Shown: in pieces, positions 32,231 through 45,198 of the stretch
How the letters are laid out: each line of letters starts with the position of its first letter
Numbering within the stretch: position 1 is the first letter of the stretch
Assembly: GCA_039881145.1 (NCBI GenBank)
Contig: JAYKKI010000038.1
Span: 1,995,001-2,059,000 of the forward strand
Length of the DNA: 64,000 bases
Reading direction: 5' to 3'
Source: Druceiella hillmani
Taxonomy: Eukaryota > Arthropoda > Insecta > Lepidoptera > Hepialidae
Program-made: the position numbers and the translations under genes
The notes under the pieces: generated by a model
Database searches by the model: none
What the model was told of the DNA's origin: nothing
The model's input: only the letters and a program-made list of their open reading frames with translations

Positions 32231-33089
32231 AATATGGATACGGACAAAATATAAGAGAACCTATTATATGCACGACCAGGTGAATGAGCATGTTAATTAA
32301 ATACAATAGAATGCCTCATATTTTTTTAATCTAATAAAAAATTTGATAGTTAAGAAAGTTTGACAGTTGGCAAGTTTGACAGTTAAGAAGTTTCTAATTG
32401 CTAAAAATAGAAGAAAATTGAAGGACGAAAACTTGATAAGAGCTAAAAGAATTATTCCGATAAATAGGTATTTTTGTATAATTTTTTCGTGCATACATTT
32501 AAAGAATAAAAAGTATTTTTTAAGTGTTGTGATTGTGGTTTCTTCATATTTTTTTTTGAACATAAAATCCATTTTTCCTAGCCATATTATAGTCTTTAAA
32601 ATCAAATTGCTATTTGAATCGTAAGTAAAAAGGAGACGGATGCACTTAAAATATGGAATAAATAGAAATAGTGAAATAATGTAAAACAATCAAAAGCAGT
32701 AAGTCGAACAGAAAAACTGAGTAAATTAAGAAATACCTTATTGTTGTTGTTATTTACCAATTTTTACATTTCCGAATTTTTTCTTTATTATTATCATAAA
32801 CAATACATAGAATGTATAAAATTTCACGTTTTCAGTTCTTCTTGAAGCTATCTATAGGTTTTAATGATCTGTCAGTGGGTAAGCGAGTGTATAAGTTATG
32901 AAATTGTTTATTTTATTATTAAATATTTCAGAAACTACCATATCTACAAATTTCAAATTTGCAATACTTATTATCAAGTATTCGTATCTACATACATCTT
33001 TATCTATTTGTCATTTTTCTCAGAAACCATTTGAGTAGGTATATAAATTTGTAGTAAAACAGACTATTGTAAAAGATCGTCTCAAAAAT
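32231..33089. other. AT-rich non-coding stretch
   Basis: Overlapping open frames on both strands at 32297-32689 are Phe/Leu/Ile/Lys-rich translations of AT-rich DNA with no domain signature, so no gene is called. Confidence 0.4.
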
Positions 33090-33435
33090 ACAACTTGAAG
33101 ATATAGAGATAAAAAAATGTTTATGAAAAATAAATTCTTCTGTCATCAAAACATATAGTCAAAATTGTGAAAAAGGCGTTACTTGAAGTTCACATAAAGT
33201 TTACCAGAGAACTACGGCAATGATTCTTGAATCTCTGAATTTCTTAGAAATTCAGGATAATTTTACGCCTGTGAAAGACATGGTAGGCAATATATTTAAC
33301 TGGGGAAAAATATAAAATATTTTTATTTGTAAATAACCTTATAGAAAAAGTAAATAACCTCAAATGCTTATATTTACTTAACTGTGCGCTGAACCCTCCC
33401 AATATGAGTTTCACTCATACTTAACAAGTTTCGTT
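33090..33435 (+). repeat. Dispersed repeat family R, copy 3
   Basis: Carries GCGTTACTTGAAGTTCACATAAAGTTTACCAGAG near 33176, a TTTTACGCCTG block, CTTAACTGTGCGC near 33380 and GAGTTTCACTCATACTTAACAAG near 33406, in the same order as the copies at 14990 and 30230. Confidence 0.45.
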
Positions 33436-33601
33436 TTTTAACATTTTTCTCTCAAGAAATGTTAAATTCAGACTTTTTTATTTTTGCGCAAATTGCTATT
33501 TCAGTATTCACAATAAACAATAGCGTTGTGCATTCACTTTAATATATAACAATAAACAACAATAAAAGGGGCCCAAAATACAAAACAAGAATTTCAAACG
33601 T

Positions 33602-33790
33602 TTAATCAGATATTTCGTATACAGGCCGACGGGTGAGCATACGATTCCACGGGAGTACCGCAGAGCACTCATTTCGTTCAACGAAAAATATTATATTTCC
33701 GTGAACTCGCTTCCCCTCTGGAAAACTTTCCAGCTTATCCATTCCTTTCTGCCGTATTGGCGATATATCAGACCATTGCGACTATTATGG
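33602..33790 (-). other. GC-richer island with short open frame
   Basis: Composition is much closer to 50% GC than the surroundings. On the minus strand the frame is open from about 33776 to a stop at 33602; from its Met at 33742 it would encode 46 residues (MDKLESFPEGKRVHG...). No family recognised. It could be an isolated exon, a small gene or a fragment of an unknown repeat. Confidence 0.25.
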
Positions 33791-36734
33791 TGATGTCACG
33801 CAGAGAGGATCATCACTTACATAATAATTTTCTGTATGTTTAACGTATACAGTTAAAATTGTTCACGTAAATAAAAAAAGATACGTTTATAAAAAAATAC
33901 TATCGTTGAAAAGAGACGTTGACTTAATAAGAATGATTAATGATAACTAGACAATTTATTAAAATGAGACAAAATTTATATTTACATCAAAAATAGAAAT
34001 TGTGTCTGAGTAGTTAAAAGACAAGTCAATGTTTTAAAGATTCAAGATGCGGTCCTTGAGACACTGAAAACTATTGTCAAATATCAAAGCACGAAACTCA
34101 ATGAAATCGTTAGTTTAAAAATAAGCGGGTGTTTGCGAAAATTCAAAAATTTTTGAATTTTCCGATTCGAATTTTTCCGATATCGAGTGATATAAAATAA
34201 ACGTTTGATAAAAATTTAATTATCCTTATATAGGTAGTTACACACATTCGTAGGTAAAACACCTTGATTAATAATAAGAACCTTAATACAGAAGATATTT
34301 TTGAATTGTATGAGATGGTATTAGGTTTATATATGTATTATATTGAGGTTTCAACCAGGGTTATTGCAGATGTTGATTCTTTGACATTGAATATAACATA
34401 ACCTTGATATTTCTTTCGTCTAATTCATAATAAACACGAGAAATCATTACACATCTTTACAGCGTGTAGTTGGTTATTGAGCTTTTGAGTTTACGGTTCG
34501 CGAAGCAAACAATAATTTGGTTTGAATTTGTTTTTGTTTACCTTTCTAAAAGTAGGACATTATAACTTCTTCTTCCCCAGAAGATTAAACGAAAATCTTT
34601 CCTTATACTTGCAGATGAGTCTAACATAGTAAGCATAGTTAAATTATGACTAATGTATACTTCCAAAATAAATATGAGAGCATATTAGCTACGTAATAGG
34701 GTATTGAACTAATTACTATAGACATAGCTACACATTCTATACAAATTGTTGAATTTAACAAAAAAGTAGATAAACACAATGAAAAAAAATGCCCTCTTTG
34801 AGGTCTATGATGCTCTCTACGAGCGTAATTTTGTATTTATCACCGAGGTAAATTATGTTAAATATCGTTATGTCTGAAATCACTAGGAGATATATGTATA
34901 TTCTGACGGCTTTCACACCGTTTATTGCCTTCCACCAATGCGTAAAAGTCCATTACTAACGAAGAATGTAGGCCACTGAAATGTCCGTATCTCAAGAAAA
35001 AGCCATTTTACACAATCTATAGGGCTAATAGTTGAAGCATTAGACCCATAAAAAAGAAAACGCCTAAATTTGTTCTTGATATTAAAAGTATTATTTCAAA
35101 AATCCACCCCGTTTTTTTTTGGTTCTATATGTTTAAACATTATTCAGCCGGAAGTAATTGAGATGTATACAGAAACGAATATTATAACTTTATTTAATGA
35201 AATTCCTAAGTAAATAGTGTAAACGCGAAAGTGATTTTCCTTCCTTATTCCTATTATTTTAACGCCTCAGCTACTTAACCGATCTATGTAAAATGTTGTG
35301 TACACGTAGTTCGTGCTTTTGAGATAAATATTATATACTATAGATGGGAACAAAAATGATTTTTTTTTACATTTGAAACCCCGTTAAGTACACAAGCATG
35401 AACGTAAGATCGTGACCAAGAGTATATAATAACATATCAGCTCAGCATGTCAGCCTACGGTCACCTACTGCAGGATGCAGGCTTCTTTCTATGAATACAT
35501 ACACTTAAATCTTTTCAGTGCTAAGAACCAATATTTTCCTTATATTTAAATTACATAATTTTTTCTCGTACATGCGAATGAAATCGCGGGTCGAAGCTAA
35601 TAAGAAATAAAAGCTTTAAATTGACACTATAAGTAGGAGAATATTCCAATAAGAATAAAAATACCATTACATGCTACATATTTCTAAAACTGCAAATCAA
35701 AATTATCCACAAATCGTGACTTCGTAACCCTTCACAATTTAAAGTAAAAATCTGTGAGCCACTGTCATCCATTGATGTTAGAAATATTTCGCGTATTATG
35801 AATAATAAACTAGCGAGCACTGGCGTAGATAACACCGAGAACATTGCCACAATGCACAGCACACACCACTGGCTTTGAATAAAGGAGCGACATGTATGAC
35901 AGTTTAATGCGCACGAAAAATGGCGTTTATATTTTATTACAATACCCGTATTTATTATCTACGGCTTCGGTTCTCATTCGATATGGGGTTTATAAGGAAA
36001 TATTTCTCTTTTAATTAAACAAGCACTAACGACGAGTAAACTTACGAATATTATTTTGGGCTTTATTCAAAACGGCATTTCGATTTTTTGAAAACGAGAT
36101 AATTCATTCGTGACGAGTTGCTCCTCAAATAAATAAAATCCTGCGTTTTTTTGGTTCTGTAAAATTTTAATCGCTGTAATATTTGTCAAACTATTTTCGA
36201 TTCACCTGGGTTAGATGCGCATAATTTCAATTCAAAATTATTTATAAATTACAAATGTTGAATGACTCCTCTATCACTTTTATTCACTTTTGTCTCTTTT
36301 ATTACATATCATATAAAGGGTTAAATCTGTGTTTACATGGACATATTCACATACATACAAGTTCGTCAAAAGGGATAATAATATAATAGAAATACATCAC
36401 AATCAGATTTTATCTTAAAACAGAGTTTTATTTCGAAATTACTCTGTTACTGAATCTTGTGTAATTGGCATGAAAGGAACGTCTTAATCACTTTAATTTA
36501 ATTTGCCAACAAATAAATTTCTGGCGGCTGACTGAATACATGTAGATAGCTGTTATAATTCTTCTAGATTGAATAAGTTTAATCTAGACAGTAATAATTA
36601 TTTTTAACACTTCCCCTATTATGTACATTTTTCATGAAAACATTTCTACCTGATTTATTAATTTTCTACGCAATTTTATTTTCAGTTTATAATTTTATAT
36701 ATTTATATTATTCCAAATTAAAATAATTTATATC
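33791..36734. other. AT-rich non-coding stretch with faint repeat remnants
   Basis: Around 35220-35420, phrases such as AACGCCTCAGCTACTTAACCGATCT and a later GAAACCCCGTTAAGTAC recall the 5' parts of decayed insect Helitron-like repeats, but not strongly enough to call. No gene seen. Confidence 0.35.
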
Positions 36735-36739
36735 CTAAA

Positions 36740-37040
36740 AAGAATGACTAAAAATTTTTCTCCTGAATATATTTTTCCTAATTTGAACATTTTTCGGTTT
36801 ATATATTTCTTTGTATCTAGTGTCAAAGAGTTGCTTGGAAATTAGGCAAAGTCCGAAGAAGTAAGAACAATATATGAAAGTTAAACTGAAAAAAAATTCG
36901 TTTAATCTATATTCAACTAATTTATTTCTAGAACTTTTCGGTTGATAAAAGTAGGCTTTAAATATCACCAGTTGTTGCACTATCTAATATGAAATAACCC
37001 AGCAATAACAAGTAAAAAAACCGACTTCAAAAAAGTAGGT
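36740..37040 (-). mobile_element. LTR-retrotransposon terminal fragment (inverted copy)
   Basis: On the minus strand this segment aligns with 54820-55090: GCTGGGTTATTTCATATTAG, AGTGCAACAACTG, ATTTAAAGCCTACTTTTATC and, further on, CTTTCATATATTGTTCTTAC and CTTCTTCGGACTTTGCC. The LTR/primer-binding-site junction present in the other copy is deleted here. A motif typical of another insect repeat, AACCGACTTCAAAAAAGTAG, lies at 37019-37040 (+) at its LTR side. Confidence 0.5.
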
Positions 37041-37639
37041 ACTAAAAAGTAAAAAATAGTTAACTCAAAATATGTATCTACTTACTTTAGACACTCATGT
37101 TTCGAAAAAGAGACGCCGTAACAATCGCGTTTTGAAAGACCTTTATACTCTCTCCTCGAATATGAATAAACGATTACATCGTTTAAACATTTAAGGACAC
37201 GAAATATTTTCATTAAATTAGTCATAAATATTGATATAATTTTCACCTTGTAAATATATTTTCTGTTATACTTTTCAATGACATAGGAGAAAATCCTGAA
37301 GAAGCATGTACCTATAGAATTTATTAGTGCAAGTTAACCGTATAATTTTGCACTGAAGGAGTTACGAAGTTCGTTATCGTGGTTCTTTTCAGATTTTGGA
37401 CATATATGGTAAAATGGAGGGCAGGGGGAGGACGAAGGACGCATTCTGCTCAATACTTGGAAGAAATACATTTTTTGGAGGACATAACTTAATTCATAGA
37501 TCGACTATTTCCATAGGGGCATTTCTCCTATATTGAAATTTTCATAAATTACTAAGATGTTCTTTGATATCTGGAAAAGCTAAAGGATCTACGCGATCAT
37601 GCGGTTGGATATACGCCAGACTTATCGATCTCAAACAAA

Positions 37640-38090
37640 AAAATCGTTTTACTTTTTATGACAAGTCCTTCGCTACCCAAGCTATAAGTCTTTGAAAGCT
37701 ATGACTTAGGAACTCGACCACCTTAAATGTATTCAAAGATCGTCTGAATAAGTCCTTCCTCCCATAATCTCTCCGTCCTACCGTTCATAATTCCATCTTG
37801 TTCCCTATTTTCCTTGTTCACAACCAGGACAAGATTTATAATTAACCATTATTTTTTGTTTTGTGTTATTCATATATAACTTGGTTTTCCCTATTTATAT
37901 GTTATGATATTTTTTAATATTTATTATGTCCTAAGTTACATTTTTTTATTAATGTCTTTTGCAATCATCCACATCACAAAATGTTTACGTTTAATCGATG
38001 TGGTTGGCTGGAAGGGATTGCTGTTGTAGCAATAAATCCACCAAATGTATGTGTTATATGTACGTTAAAGTATGAATAAATATTTTGTTA
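37640..38090 (+). mobile_element. Non-LTR retrotransposon 3' end, decayed
   Basis: The plus-strand frame near 37700-37770 reads LRNSTTLNVFKDRLNKSFLP, very like the C-terminal end of insect non-LTR ORF2 proteins. About 230 bp on, GGTTGGCTGGAAGGGATTGC and GTAGCAATAAATCCACC resemble the hairpin-forming 3' tail that ends a common family of insect (notably lepidopteran) non-LTR elements, followed by AATAAATATT. The rest of the element is absent or unrecognisable. Confidence 0.45.
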
Positions 38091-39879
38091 GCGTATGTTA
38101 CGTGGGAAGATTTTAATCAATTGGTGCTTAGAGAAACGGGAAGCGAGAAAATTATTTACGTACATTAAATCTTTTTACTACCTTTTTCATCATTTAAGTA
38201 AAGTAGGGCCAAAATTTTTCGTTACAAAACGACATAATTTTAAACATATTTCAAAATCAAATTAAGGCTTCCTTTACCATTTTTAATTAGATACTTATTT
38301 TTCAAATATTAAGCTTCAAAATGAAACACAGTGTGAACCCCTCTCCTCTTTACTTTCAGCCATAGATTCGACAATTATGAAAAAAATCTAGAACACAAAA
38401 TGTTTCAGGTATTAACTTCCGTCAACAATTTCCAAACATATATACAATTAAGAAATAATAATTGAAGCGTATTCCGATGCGCATGAAGCCGGTTTCCATT
38501 TATTTACATTCAGATGTTATTCGAATACTTCCGGTAGTTATTTTAGTTATAATTTTCTTTCAGTTTTATCATATGTTAACGTACCCTTAAATTCTTTTCA
38601 TACTTTTACTCTAAGAATTCTTTGAATTATTAATTTTCCCATCTGGTTTTGTTAATTCGTCTACATAATTCAATTTATCTGTTTTTATGTACAATTAGAA
38701 ATATACTTCGTACTTTTGAATTTAGTTAATTATTTTAAAATGTAATTCTTTGTAATTTTCTTGTTATTTTAATCTAGCCCGAATAATAATTTTTATAAAG
38801 TATTTATTTTTGAAAGAATTATGTAATTTTAGACTTACCTCCCTCCTGGCAAATCTCCTTACAAAAATGGTTAGAAAAATCCGGATTATTTTTCGTTTCT
38901 GTATGAATTGCTATTTATCGGAATTTTTTTTTGGATCTTCTTAATTTAAAAATAAAATAAGCCTGTCCAATATTTTGACATACTGCTGATAGAATCAATT
39001 GTAACAATTACTCCTTTAATAAATGCATTAATTTGTATCACCATGCTTAAGTACGGGAGATTTAGGACCTACGGCCATTAGAACCAAATGCTCACATCCG
39101 CATTTTGTTTCCTAAATTTAAGAATAAAAGATCTCAAAATCGTGTCGATATGATGTTTCAGGAACGATTTAGGGTACGATTTTCTAATTGCTATCAAACT
39201 CTTAAGAGTCAATAATCATTACTTGCTGAAAGCTGGCCCAATATAATAAGATTAAAACTTGGGTATAATTGCAGATGATATGTTAATATTTCATAAACAT
39301 CTGAATTACGCGTAAAGTTACCAAGATGTTGCGCTTCGTTTTGAGGGCAAGCAGGATTTGAAAAATGTTCAAACTTTGCTTTCCTTTGACGGTTTGCAAG
39401 TAGCACGCAATCAGTACCAATTCGGAAATTTCCTTGCACTCAAGTATCCGAAAGGATTGAAAGTATTCAAAAAGTAATTAGGGATGAATAAAAATTAAAT
39501 GTACTTTTTGCTTGCTTTGCTTTTTTCAAAAAGTACTTTTTACGTGATCACTCTCACACATTAGGAGTAAACAAAAATTACTTAATTACCAAAAGCGTCT
39601 TTTATATATAAAATTTTATACATAAAATTATATATTGTTCAACGCAGTGGTTCAATACACATCGGCTCTTTTCTACTTCAGGAAGTAGAAATGCTCAGGA
39701 GCATAATACAAAAAAATACAGTCCACTGCTTAAAAAAATTTAAATTATTCTCAACAATAGTCAAATATATGCCTATCGGTCGTCCAAGTTTTTTTTCCTG
39801 GTAAAGAAATTAAACTTGAATTATAAATTAAATTCCCCGGTATGTAGATTTAATTAAAAGTACATGTATTGTAAAATGA
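38091..39879. other. AT-rich non-coding stretch
   Basis: No gene recognised. The 76-codon open frame at 39209-39439 (-) contains a reasonable-looking translation but no domain I can name. Confidence 0.35.
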
Positions 39880-41670
39880 GTGCAACCTCCAAATATTGTA
39901 AAATGGGTACCGATCACATCGGATAATTATGAAGTCATGTGGAATGCCTTGTTAGACATATATAATAAGCATAGAATTCCAGCCGAAAAGTATTTGGATA
40001 AAAGGTTGAACTTCGTACCGCTCACTAAAGAGTCGCCTCATAACCTATCTATGTTTTTGATAATTCCGTGAAGGCATTGCCATATTACTCTATAAGCCCT
40101 GGATCTTAACACGCACAAATTATGTGAACAAGGAATTGACCAAAAAACGATACCTACCTTTGGAAAATTAAGAATTTTTTTACAAAACCAAATGAAGGTA
40201 CTTGAACATTTCATTAATTCAAATAATACTCAATACAACAACTTCATAATAATGCAAGCGTAAATAAAAAGTATTCAAATAAAAGTTTCAGTGTAATATC
40301 TACCACTGAAAATAATGTACTTAAATGTTTATATTGTGATAAAAATCATGTGATTTAACGATGCGAATCATTTCGTAAATTAACTCCATCGCAATCTATG
40401 AGCCGTGCTAACGAATTTCAATTATGTCACAATTCTTTAAAAACTAATCGTATTTCGTCACAATGTAAAAGTAATTTAAATTTTTGGTTTGTACTGATAC
40501 CCATCATGCCCTTTTACACAATAATCGTAAAGCGGGTGTTGAATCTCGTGAAAAATTATTCTTTTAATAATAATAAAAATTACAAGTTGGCTTGTACTCT
40601 CTTTCCAACGCATGCACTCATAGCGTTATTTTAGGGGCTGCAAATGTTTACATCTTAGTGTGCTGATCGATTCCGCCGCTCAATCGAATTTGATTTCACT
40701 TAATTGTTTATGTCGCATAGGGTTGTCAATCCGCAAATGTTTATTTAATATTTTTGGTTTAGATGATGAACAACTTAAAAATTATGACATGGCTTCGTGT
40801 ATATTAAATTCTAGACTAGGCCAAACCTGTACATTTAATATAGACGCCGACGTTTTAAATAAATGAACTTCGGATTTACCGAATCTAAATATTCCACAAT
40901 CTTAACTTAAACTTAGCTGAACTTAAGTTTCATAGACGGGCGCCTATCGACATAATCTTAGCTGATGATATTTTCTCTTATATATGATGATCAAAAATTA
41001 ATTATAAATGATAACTTGCCGATTGCTCCAATTAGTGTTTTTGATTACGTAACTACGGGCAAATTAAAAGGCACAAATGATAATAAAAAAAATAATGCAT
41101 GCGTTAACATCAACCTTTGTGTCGTACACAATTAATAATGACTGTATCAATAATTATTTTTGTAATTTTGGGATGTTAAGAGTTCACCGTGTGACATTAC
41201 TTCTAATCCTCAAGATGCCACTGCCGAAAACATATACATATCGAAACACTATCGCGATGAAAGCGGTTGGTATACTTCACCGCTATTGCTCAACCATGTA
41301 CAGAACTGGATGATTCACACAACAGTTCGCTTAAACGTTTTTTGTAACTGAAACGCAAACTAGTGCGCGTCTCGAGTTGTACAATTCTTATATTGAGTTT
41401 ACGCGTGACTAAAAGCGTCTCAGGCACATGCAGGTGTACACCGGAAGTAACACTGAGGAGTCGAGGAGTAGCCAAGGTAATCGAAATTATGCCTCCCATT
41501 TATTGCTGTCATGTAAACAATAAAAACAACGCGGCCGATTTGTGTTCGCACGGGGTGTGGCCAACACAACTAGTATCTGGCATTCTCGAGTGGCTTGGAC
41601 ATTTGATTACGTTGATAAGTGGCCCATATCACACTTCTATATACAGAAGAGCTCTGACGGTTCAGAATTA
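39880..41670 (+). pseudogene. BEL/Pao LTR-retrotransposon polyprotein remnant
   Basis: Heavily decayed plus-strand gag-pol. In order: a gag segment (WNALLDIYNKHRIPAEKYL), a CCHC zinc-knuckle-like region (CLYCDKNHV near 40330 and ANEFQLCHNSLK near 40410), an aspartic-protease-like segment in which the usual D-S-G is DSA (LIDSAAQSNLISLNCLCRIG, 40663-40722), and far downstream a piece typical of the Pao region between RT and integrase (NNAADLCSHGVWPTQLVSG near 41525-41580). Almost the whole reverse transcriptase is deleted and stops and frameshifts are frequent. No LTRs were identified at its borders. Confidence 0.65.
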
Positions 41671-43851
41671 AAATATATAATATTGATACTTTTGCATTTT
41701 CGTCACACATAGAGACAAATAATATGGGAAACGTTTTTCTTAAATTCTCTTGTTTTATTAGATGAGATAATATAATAGCATGGTGTTTTAAATTTTATAA
41801 TAGTTGTAAATCATTAAAATTAAATCGTAATAGTAGTGAAAATATATTCTCTAGTGAATTAAAACATTCTCGTAACGCCGTTATAAAACAGACCAAATAT
41901 TTATTTTAGCTCAGAAAAAATTAACATAATTATCACCGTTTCTTAATTGCGAGGTACCCACCTCAGGATGGGGGAGGGGGGGTAGGCATTGAACTCTGGT
42001 CTTATGACAGAAGTTCCGTGGTCCAACCAAAGACTTTCAGGTCTAATGAAAAATTCCAACTTTTATTTTTCTTAACAGTAAAATATTTATGAATTATTTC
42101 CGATTTATGATTCCACCTTTTAATAAACTTATAAACATTTCTCTCAAACCTACTTCTACACGCTGTAAAGTTGGATAGTCCAATTGAAGGACCTTTCATT
42201 TAATGTCTGAGAATAAAGCAATTGCGTTATTTTACTAGCAAACTCATGTCAAGAAGGAGATGTAAATCTGGAAGTGAATTTTCTAGTCTCTCTCTCTCTA
42301 TGTTGGATAGATTGTTATGTTATTAACTGTTAATAAAAAAAAATAAGTCTTTTGGGCGGATTTTTGTGCCCTTGCATATTACCTTAATGCATTTGGAGTT
42401 ATTGCATAATATCCTTTAGCTGCCTCCCTAAATTCAAATAATTATAATGTCCTAGAAAGAAACATTCATTACTAGTAGTAAAAATCAAAACACAATAAAT
42501 GATAAACATTATGGTGCCGGTAGATAAATTAGTTAGCCATCAATACAGTTTGTCTACGTTCTAATATTAGAAGGCTGCAAAACCATTCCGGTTTAAATAA
42601 ACCATTGCATTAATTGCGAAACAAGTGTATTTATTATAAATAAGCCTCCGTGAAATGAAGTTATTTTAATATTACAAAACTGGTATTATGTAACAATATA
42701 GGCCTCGAAACCTATTATTTATTTACATAAAACAGCTGAAGAAAACGTTCATAATAATTTTTCGTATGCTTGAACCCATCATTATATCGTACTAAACAAA
42801 AGAGGTACAACAATTACACATACGGACTGATGATGTCGTGGTGATTTGTATTGCGTCTATCTACAAAAGGTTCTTACGATTAGTCTGCCTATTTTATTAA
42901 TCAAATAATCGTAGTTTCATCATATTTTACAAATGTAGAAGTTAGATGGTTTGGTTCGCATTAAATTAAACATTTTGATTAGCAGCAAATTCAATTTCGG
43001 CAAGCGCATTTAAAATCAATACATAAGCGTACTATATTCATTGTCATCCACAGTGTTACTTAGAATCTTTCTTTAAACTGTACAGAAAACACCTCTGACA
43101 TCAAAACAACAATTTGTATTCCAATTTCTGTAATTAGCCAACAAAATTATAATTATATTTATTGTTTCCTTTCTTTTAATAAAAATGGTAAGAAAAATAC
43201 AATAACTGATTAATAAAATGCGTACCAACCCCTTATAACCGACGTCCTATGGCTAACGTGCATAACCGACTGATATATTAATACATTCAGTATAACACGT
43301 CTAACTGAGTGAAACAACGAGATTGTACACATGCATAATACAATGTATATGAAAAAATAAACATTATTCTTAGTGCGTAGTTAAAACGGCGTTTAATTAT
43401 ATAACACTTCAATAAAATCTTCAAACTTCCGGGAGATAAACACATGAGTTTTAATAAATTTCCTTGATGACAAAAGAGTTAAGGTCCTAGCAAATATGTA
43501 TGTCTCGTAATCGATAATGTATAAAAACTAATGAACGACATTGTTATACTTGGAGTTAGAACTATTGTATTTTTTACATTTAAAAACTTTTAAGCGTTCG
43601 ATATTAAAAAGTTCTAAATTAATATCTAAACGTTGAACGTAAACAAAAATACGCTAAACGTTTTTGAACGTAAATTTCTTAAGAAATAATGAAACAAAAT
43701 TTAATGTTGGGCTGAAAATAACGTTTCGGTTTTTGGTTCTACAGTGGAAGAAAAGAATCCTTTTGCTTTTGTCATGCCCGCATCCTCTCTGTCGCAGCTG
43801 TCGTGGCTGTTACTCAATAATTTCGTGGCAGTTACTCAATCACGTAAATAT

Positions 43852-43907
<56 letters not shown>

Positions 43908-44359
43908 TGTTAAAAAATCAGTCAAGTGTTTGTAGAACTCACACTACGAGGATTCCATACTTGTTTAGGCACTTATATACATTCGGGGTTGCATTATTTC
44001 TATTAAACTATTGGTAATAATTAATTTTCTACAAAAAAATTTCTACCTAAATATATTTGCTTATCATATCTTTCACAAGTGTGAAACGTGGTGAGTATTT
44101 CAATAATTATAAGATCTAGGATAATCGCTGCAGTTTTCTTACAACTTTTGCTTAGACTTTTGAAACCCCATTTTTTATAATTTTGGATACTTAGCTTAGT
44201 ACTACTCAAGTTACGAAAGGGCATATGTTTTAGCATATTTTTCAGTATATTTCTGAAAATAGAACACCTAAAATTTTGAAAAAAATTATTTCTGAGTAGC
44301 TCTTTTAATTTGAATATTACTATTTTTGGAAACCTATTTTTATATTGGCAGGAATTTAT
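41671..44359. other. AT-rich non-coding stretch
   Basis: A G-rich run at 41968-41986 lies next to a minus-strand sequence resembling a polymerase III B box (GAGTTCAATGCC), perhaps another SINE scrap. A (TA)n tract at 43853-43900 generates spurious Tyr/Ile frames. No gene. Confidence 0.35.
43853..43900. repeat. (TA)n microsatellite
   Basis: Pure TA tract of about 45 bp. Confidence 0.9.
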
Positions 44360-44369
44360 AATATGTTTT

Positions 44370-44605
44370 GTCAACAATTAAATGAAACTACGTGATGTAG
44401 TATTATTTCTCCTTTCTTTAAGTTCTTTATCGTGATCTAGGTTTCATTGTATTACATCTTCAGGTAGGCTTCTCGGAAGATGATGTAATACAACGAAACC
44501 TAGGTCATGGTAAAGAACTTAAAGAAAGTAGAAATAATACTCCATCAAGTAGTTTCATTTAATTGTGAATAATGAATTTCTAAACAATTAACGCCAAACA
44601 TATTC
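44370..44605 (+). mobile_element. Foldback element copy 4
   Basis: Same orientation as copy 3. Left arm from CAACAATTAAATGAAACTACG; right arm ends CATTTAATTGTGAAT and is followed by the tail TGAATTTCTAAACAATTAACGC to about 44605. Arms nearly abut, with under 20 bases of spacer. Flanked by the direct repeat AATATGTTTT at 44360-44369 and 44606-44615. Non-coding; any transcript would be almost entirely double-stranded. Confidence 0.8.
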
Positions 44606-45117
44606 AATATGTTTTATTTAGGAAATGACAGAAATATAAAACTACGAAATAATTATTAGTACAAAAATTAGATATAATGATTCGGTGTAGGGATATTTCA
44701 TCAAAGTGTATTACATGTCGGCAAAGTTAATTAACTGTTATTTTTGTAAGTAAAAGCATTCGGTATCACACAAATGCATATGTGTGCACGCACATGCCAA
44801 AGCGAATGCGTGAACACAAATACACACACATAATTGTTAAGCTATAATGTATTAAATATTGGCATGAGTGGTCGGATTACGAATATTTTTATATTAAAAA
44901 CATTATTAATTTTCGTGACCAGACATTTACACGTGTTGTCACCTTATGTTTCCATAAAACTATTCTTTGTGCTTTTCCGTATATATTACGTTTAATTTTA
45001 CACCAGATTACACTGACCCTTCAAACCTTACTTCCGGATTCAGTTAAGATTACAAGTGAACATGTAATTATGTGCATGTCGGATTTTGATGCAAGTTAAC
45101 CTAAATAACTTTCCTTT

Positions 45118-45197
<80 letters not shown>
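45118..45197. repeat. (TA)n microsatellite
   Basis: TA tract of about 80 bp with one interruption near its left end. Confidence 0.9.

Positions 45198-45198
<1 letters not shown>

Noticed and set aside
32297..32689. 130-codon minus-strand open frame
   Set aside because: Composition-driven Phe/Leu/Ile/Lys-rich translation with an overlapping open frame on the other strand; no domain.
35220..35420. Possible Helitron-like 5' fragment
   Set aside because: A few familiar phrases only; divergence too great to separate from chance without a repeat library.
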